The position numbers and the translations under genes are program-made. From Bacteroidota bacterium (GTDB taxonomy: Bacteria > Bacteroidota > Ignavibacteria > Ignavibacteriales > Ignavibacteriaceae), in the NCBI GenBank assembly GCA_021793635.1, contig JAJYSI010000099.1, forward strand, positions 1 through 9,253: DNA of 9,253 nucleotides. Direction: 5' to 3'. Every line of letters begins with the position of its first letter. Position 1 is the stretch's first letter. Below the pieces are notes generated by a model. That model had not been told where the DNA came from. It ran no database searches and was given only the letters and a program-made list of their open reading frames with translations. Positions 6,267 through 9,253 of this stretch are shown here, one piece after another.

Positions 6267-6295
6267 CCTTGAACAAACAGATTTTTCATTCAAGG
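6267..6295. repeat. Inverted repeat CCTTGAA / TTCAAGG
   Basis: Perfect 7-bp arms (6267-6273 and 6289-6295) enclose a 15-base loop that includes a TTTTT run. It is a possible stem-loop in a transcript from either strand; no known RNA family is recognised. Confidence 0.4.
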
Positions 6296-6335
6296 CTCTA
6301 TAGCAGCGTTCAATAAAAACGAGGAGAGTCCAGAG

Positions 6336-6382
6336 CAATCTCATACATTGTAGGGAGATTGTCCAGCATCTTTCAGGTGCTG
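6336..6382. repeat. Two adjacent stem-loops downstream of kdsC
   Basis: CAATCTC (6336-6342) and GAGATTG (6355-6361) form a perfect 7-bp stem with a 12-base loop. CAGCATC (6364-6370) and GGTGCTG (6376-6382) form a 7-bp stem with one T-G pair and a 5-base loop. They lie 36-82 bp past the kdsC stop on its transcribed strand, so they could shape the 3' end of its mRNA. No T-tract follows on the minus strand, so a classical intrinsic terminator is not supported. Confidence 0.45.
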
Positions 6383-6417
6383 TTAATGATTGTATGGGGT
6401 CTTTTTTAGAATAACTT

Positions 6418-6915
6418 CTATTTGAGTTGAATTATTAACTCTGCAAATTCTCTGAAAGCGCCGTTACCTCCTTTATTTGTGCATATGTAATCGACAATAT
6501 TTCGAATATTCTCAACTGCATCTGCCGGTGCAGCTGAAAGCCCTACCATCTTTAATAATTCGTAATCATTCATATCATCTCCAATAAATGCCACATTTTC
6601 CGGCTGCAGCTTGTTTTTCTTTAGAATTTTGCTGAAAAGTATGTGCTTTTCCTTAACGCCTACGTATAATTCTGTAATCTGAAGCTTCTCGGCACGCTTT
6701 TTTATCGTTCCCGAAATTTCACCGGTTATTATGCCAGTTGGAATTTTTGCTAAGTCTCTTAGACGTTCCACTCCCATTCCATCACGAATAGAGAACCTTT
6801 TTAATTCTTCGCCCCGGATAGAGTAATACACCCCCGTATCAGTTAAAACTCCGTCATTATCGGTTAAAAGAAATTTAATTTTTGCCGCTTTTTTTGCAAG
6901 TTCGCTTTTTTTCAT
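6418..6915 (-). CDS. kdsC: 3-deoxy-D-manno-octulosonate-8-phosphate phosphatase (KdsC-type HAD)
   Basis: KdsC removes the phosphate from Kdo-8-phosphate to give Kdo, the sugar linking lipid A to the rest of LPS; it acts in the cytoplasm as a tetramer. The 165-residue product is a HAD-superfamily C0-type phosphatase with hardly any cap insertion. Motif I is LLTDNDGVLTD (16-26), with nucleophile D19 and acid/base D21. Motif II is the Thr of IITGE (62-66), motif III the Lys in GVKEK near 88, and motif IV GDDMND (112-117). NKGGNGAFRE (147-156) matches the conserved KdsC tail. It is slightly shorter than E. coli KdsC (188). The start ATG lacks a Shine-Dalgarno sequence, and a TATAAT-like box lies only 16 bp upstream, suggesting a very short leader. 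Related enzymes work on N-acylneuraminate-9-phosphate; KdsC is the more likely role. Confidence 0.9.
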   Translation of the reverse strand: MKKSELAKKAAKIKFLLTDNDGVLTDTGVYYSIRGEELKRFSIRDGMGVERLRDLAKIPTGIITGEISGTIKKRAEKLQITELYVGVKEKHILFSKILKKNKLQPENVAFIGDDMNDYELLKMVGLSAAPADAVENIRNIVDYICTNKGGNGAFREFAELIIQLK

Positions 6916-7013
6916 AGCTAAACCGTTAAATATTATAATTTTATAGATAAAATTGTTGTTTACTAATATAGCATTTCTTAAATTAAATTAATTAACTATT
7001 AAAGGTAATTTTA
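6916..7013. promoter_or_regulatory. Divergent promoter region between kdsC and the LD-carboxypeptidase gene
   Basis: These 98 bp are very AT-rich and separate two divergent gene starts, so promoters for both must lie here or overlap the genes. On the minus strand TATAAT (6932-6937) could be the kdsC -10 element. For the plus-strand gene, AAAGG at 7001-7005 is a ribosome binding site 8 bases before its ATG. No clear -35 or operator is seen for either. Confidence 0.45.
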
Positions 7014-7955
7014 ATGAAGATAATTAGACCAAAAAAATTAACAAAAGGTGATTTAATAGGAATTATTTCCCCTGCATCTTCTGCCGATGATCTAACTAAG
7101 GTTGAAACCGGAGTAAAATATTTCGAAAAGTTGGGATACAAAATTGAAGTCGGAAAGAATGTCGGGAAATCCCAAGGTTACTTAGCCGGCAGCAACGAAG
7201 AACGGCTTAATGATCTTCATTATATGTTTAAGAAAAAAGATGTAAAAGCAATTATAAGTATTCGAGGCGGATATGGTTCAACACGGCTTCTTGATAAAAT
7301 TGATTATAATCTTATCAGAATGAACCCAAAAATATTTGTTGGCTACAGTGATATAACTGCACTTCAAATGGCGTTTTTTACAAGAACAGGCTTGGTAACT
7401 TTTGCAGGACCTATGGTTGCGGTAGACTTTCATAATGAAGTCGATCCTTCTGCTGAAGAGAATTTTTGGATGATGGTAACAACGAATAAGAAAATAGGTA
7501 AGGTAGTATGCCATAATGGTGAAAAAATATTTCAGTTAACTAAGGGAGATAAGAATGGAAGAATTATTGGCGGCAATTTATCATTAATTGCTTCCCTTGC
7601 CGGGACAAAATTCCTACCACCGATGAGAGATAAAATTTTAATGTTAGAAGAAATTGGAGAAGCGCCTTATCGAATTGATAGAATGTTGAATCAACTTCGA
7701 CTTGCAAAAGTATTTAATCAAGTCAGCGGAATAATATTGGGAGCTTTTATAGATTGCAATGAAAAAGATCCTACAAAAAAGACTTTAACTTTAAACGAAG
7801 TTATTGAAGATTACTTTGCAAAGCTGAAAATACCTGTTGTTTATAACTTTAGACATGGTCACATTAAGGATAACCTAACCATTCCACTTGGAATAAATAT
7901 AAGGCTTAATGCCAATAGAGGCTGTGTAGAATATTTAGAACCTGCGGTGAAGTAA
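7014..7955 (+). CDS. LD-carboxypeptidase, peptidase family S66
   Basis: S66 enzymes (LdcA type) cleave the L-Lys/meso-DAP to D-Ala bond of tetrapeptides during murein recycling; some members instead process microcin C7-like or other peptides. The 313-residue product has the usual family size. RGGYGSTRLLD at 84-94 belongs to the N-terminal domain. The nucleophile should be Ser112 in VGYSDIT (109-115). The glutamate of the Ser-Glu-His triad lies in LMLEEIGEAPYRIDRML (209-225), most likely Glu212, and the histidine is His283 in GHIKDNLTIPLG (282-293). There is no signal peptide or membrane segment, so it should be cytoplasmic, as expected for recycling. It diverges from kdsC and converges on ispE and appears monocistronic. 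The family is secure, but the exact substrate is not, so no gene symbol is given. Confidence 0.92.
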   Translation: MKIIRPKKLTKGDLIGIISPASSADDLTKVETGVKYFEKLGYKIEVGKNVGKSQGYLAGSNEERLNDLHYMFKKKDVKAIISIRGGYGSTRLLDKIDYNLIRMNPKIFVGYSDITALQMAFFTRTGLVTFAGPMVAVDFHNEVDPSAEENFWMMVTTNKKIGKVVCHNGEKIFQLTKGDKNGRIIGGNLSLIASLAGTKFLPPMRDKILMLEEIGEAPYRIDRMLNQLRLAKVFNQVSGIILGAFIDCNEKDPTKKTLTLNEVIEDYFAKLKIPVVYNFRHGHIKDNLTIPLGINIRLNANRGCVEYLEPAVK

Positions 7956-8000
7956 CCGGAGAAAAGAAATCTACCTCTAAGTCACATTACACAACTTATG

Positions 8001-8027
8001 AAAAACCTGACTTCCGCAAGGCAGGTT
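8001..8027 (-). terminator. Candidate intrinsic terminator of the ispE transcript
   Basis: On the minus strand AACCTG (8022-8027) pairs with CAGGTT (8004-8009), with an inner CTT/AAG stem extension past one mismatch. The 3' arm runs into TTTTT (8001-8005). It lies about 114 bp beyond the ispE stop. On the plus strand no T-tract follows, so it would work for ispE rather than the carboxypeptidase gene. Confidence 0.5.
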
Positions 8028-8097
8028 GGGATAATGGAGTAGTGGAGTTGAGCGGGTTTGTACATTATTCCATAATTCCAATACTCCATTATTCCAA
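8026..8097. repeat. Inverted repeat with 24-bp arms built from 8-bp units
   Basis: The arms at 8026-8049 and 8074-8097 match as reverse complements at 21 of 24 positions; two of the three differences would be G-U pairs in plus-strand RNA. The loop is 24 bases. The right side consists of four tandem octamers ATTATTCC, ATAATTCC, AATACTCC and ATTATTCC (8064-8095). The left side shows the reverse units GGGATAAT, GGAGTAGT and GGAGTTGA (8028-8051). It sits between convergent genes and may stop or stabilise transcripts, but no T-tract follows. Confidence 0.7.
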
Positions 8098-8110
8098 GAA
8101 ACGGATCAAT

Positions 8111-8131
8111 TTCTAAAATACATTTTTAGAA
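8111..8131. repeat. AT-rich palindrome just after the ispE stop
   Basis: TTCTAAAA (8111-8118) and TTTTAGAA (8124-8131) are perfect 8-bp arms around a TACAT loop, 10 bp beyond the ispE stop codon on the minus strand. The stem is weak because it is nearly all A and T, and only three Ts follow on the minus strand. It might help end or protect the ispE mRNA. Confidence 0.4.
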
Positions 8132-8140
8132 TGAGCTAAT

Positions 8141-8968
8141 TTATAATTGGAGGTGGGTAAAATATCTTTTCCGGAAATATATTTCTGCTTCCATGGCTTT
8201 AGTCTCATTCTCGTAAATACCAAAAACAGTCGACCCGCTTCCGGCCATTAAAGAAAATAATGCGCCAAGGTTATACATCTCTTTTTTAATTTGTCCAATT
8301 TCCGGATAATTCTTGAATACTACATCTTCAAAATCATTTTTTATTATTCCGTCTAATTTTGAAAAATCAAGCTCATGCCGAATAATTTCATTTAGACTTT
8401 TAGCCGGATTTTTAGGAATGATATTTTGATAAGCCCACTTAGTGGATATATGAATCCCCGGATTTACAATTATAATAGGGTAGTCAATGGTGAAATCTAA
8501 AACGTTCAATGCTTCTCCACGACCGGACGCAAAGCTTGGTCTTGGATCAAGAAAAAATGGCACATCTGAACCTAACTGCAGCGCATATTTATTTAGCTGC
8601 TCTTTTGATAAATCCAAATTATAAAGCAAATTAATAGAGTGCAAAGTTGCCGCTGCATCTGAACTTCCTCCTCCCATTCCTGCCCCGACGGGGATATTTT
8701 TTTCTAAATAAATCTTCATTGAAAATATTCGGTGGGATTCTTTTTCCAATATTTCCTTTGCCTTTATAACCAAATTGTTGCTGTCTAATTCAAGCGTATG
8801 GTTACTGCATGAAAAGGAATTCTCATCAGACTTAACGAAATTTATATTATCAAATAAGCTTACAGGATAAAAAATCGTTTCAATATTATGATAACCATCC
8901 GGTCTTTCCCCGGTTATATTCAATCCAAAGTTTATTTTAGCCGGAGCTTTAAATTCTATTTTTTCCAT
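8141..8968 (-). CDS. ispE: 4-diphosphocytidyl-2-C-methyl-D-erythritol kinase
   Basis: IspE phosphorylates CDP-methylerythritol at the 2-hydroxyl with ATP, the fourth step of the MEP pathway to isopentenyl diphosphate. The 275-residue product fits the usual 270-300 range. It is a GHMP kinase. The N-terminal PAKINFGL at 9-16 carries the catalytic Lys11 and is followed by GERPDGYHNIETIF at 20-33. The glycine-rich ATP loop PVGAGMGGGSSDAAATL is at 93-109, and the catalytic Asp135 is in LGSDVPFF (132-139). The third GHMP motif, MAGSGSTVFG, is at 241-250. The ATG lies inside the end of the homocysteine methyltransferase gene (20-bp overlap), so the two genes are probably co-transcribed and translationally coupled. 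The Shine-Dalgarno is weak (AAGAGA). Identification is secure. Confidence 0.96.
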   Translation of the reverse strand: MEKIEFKAPAKINFGLNITGERPDGYHNIETIFYPVSLFDNINFVKSDENSFSCSNHTLELDSNNLVIKAKEILEKESHRIFSMKIYLEKNIPVGAGMGGGSSDAAATLHSINLLYNLDLSKEQLNKYALQLGSDVPFFLDPRPSFASGRGEALNVLDFTIDYPIIIVNPGIHISTKWAYQNIIPKNPAKSLNEIIRHELDFSKLDGIIKNDFEDVVFKNYPEIGQIKKEMYNLGALFSLMAGSGSTVFGIYENETKAMEAEIYFRKRYFTHLQL

Positions 8969-9253
8969 CTAGTAATCTCTTGAGTGATTTTATATGATTA
9001 GGTGTTGTGCCGCAGCACCCTCCCACAAATGAAGGAGATTTTAGAAGAATATTCTTAAACAAATTAGAATATTCATCCGGCGAAGTACCTGTAACTATAA
9101 TTTCGTCAGCAAAAGGACCTTTGCCGGCATTAAGATAAACACCCCAGTTGAAATCAAATTTATTCTTTGTGTACAGTCTCATGAATGTATCAGGTTTTAT
9201 GCAATTGACACCTGTAGCTAATGGGTTATAATCCCGGATAAATTCAATCGCAA
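8949..9253 (-). CDS. Homocysteine S-methyltransferase family protein, C-terminal part only
   Basis: The frame is open to the right edge of the window and gives about 100 C-terminal residues, so the start lies outside; an internal ATG at 9180-9182 is not the real start. Two zinc-ligand elements of the family are present: GVNC about 84 residues from the end, and GGCCGTTPNHIKSL near the end. YLNAGKG lies between them. Such enzymes transfer a methyl group to homocysteine to form methionine, using S-methylmethionine, S-adenosylmethionine, betaine or methyl-folate depending on subfamily. The protein ends about 20 residues after GGCCGTTP, so it is not followed by MetH folate or cobalamin domains or a methylenetetrahydrofolate reductase fusion. 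The donor cannot be told from this part. Its stop overlaps the ispE start. Confidence 0.88.
   Translation of the reverse strand, partial: AIEFIRDYNPLATGVNCIKPDTFMRLYTKNKFDFNWGVYLNAGKGPFADEIIVTGTSPDEYSNLFKNILLKSPSFVGGCCGTTPNHIKSLKRLLDGKNRI

Larger units (their letters stand above)
5675..6417. other. Gene-free spacer with many repeats between argC and kdsC
   Basis: About 740 bp beyond the argC control region contain no ORF with a convincing length, ribosome binding site or protein family. Stops are frequent in all frames. Instead the stretch holds degenerate 7-bp repeats (5809-5857), weak inverted repeats (AAATATC at 5700-5706 with GATATTT at 5736-5742; ATATAAGC at 5882-5889 with GCTTATAT at 5918-5925), two small palindromes (6008-6019, 6063-6075), a bracketed tandem repeat (6093-6240) and three stem-loops (6267-6382). 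A purine-rich strand at 5780-5860 and a pyrimidine-rich strand at 6108-6160 add to the non-coding look. It may be a decayed remnant of repeats or hold an unrecognised RNA. Confidence 0.7.

Noticed and set aside
6320..6340. GAGGAGAGTCC, resembling the start of bacterial RNase P RNA
   Set aside because: Only about ten bases resemble it, and the rest of the conserved RNase P core does not follow.
7278..7514. Minus-strand ORF of 78 codons inside the LD-carboxypeptidase gene
   Set aside because: It is antisense to a conserved S66 frame covering the catalytic Ser region; nothing supports translation.

Overview
The window reads as ordinary chromosomal DNA from an AT-rich, Gram-negative bacterium. 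KdsC points to a Kdo-containing lipopolysaccharide and IspE to the MEP isoprenoid pathway. The gene order argC-argJ-argB-argD-argR-argG, the protein styles and the intergenic short palindromes and short-period repeats suggest the Chlorobiota/Ignavibacteriota side of the FCB group. That placement is inference from general resemblance, not a database result.

Positions 1-5596, all on the minus strand, form a compact arginine-biosynthesis operon: argC, argJ, argB, argD, argR and the first 320 codons of argG, which runs off the left edge. Neighbours overlap or lie at most 21 bp apart. ArgB, ArgC, ArgD and ArgJ take N-acetylglutamate to ornithine by the acetyl-recycling route, and ArgG acts after carbamoylation of ornithine. 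No ornithine carbamoyltransferase gene sits in its usual place between argD and argR. ArgR is encoded inside the operon it probably controls. An almost perfect ARG box lies just upstream of argC, with a good -35 element (TTGACA) further upstream.

Positions 5597-6417 hold no convincing gene but are rich in structure. From left to right there are the argC control region, degenerate 7-bp repeats, two small palindromes of one style, a perfect 14-bp inverted repeat bracketing four 11-bp tandem units, and three stem-loops near the 3' end of kdsC.

Positions 6418-9253 carry envelope and general metabolism genes. kdsC (minus) and an S66-family LD-carboxypeptidase (plus) diverge from a very AT-rich 98-bp spacer. 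The carboxypeptidase converges on ispE (minus) across a 185-bp spacer with a candidate terminator and a 24-bp inverted repeat built from 8-bp units. ispE overlaps the 3' end of a homocysteine S-methyltransferase gene that runs off the right edge.

I see no defence system, prophage, IS element, CRISPR array, tRNA or rRNA. The parts most worth a second look are the two repeat-rich spacers and the argC operator region. No wholly new protein system is evident.
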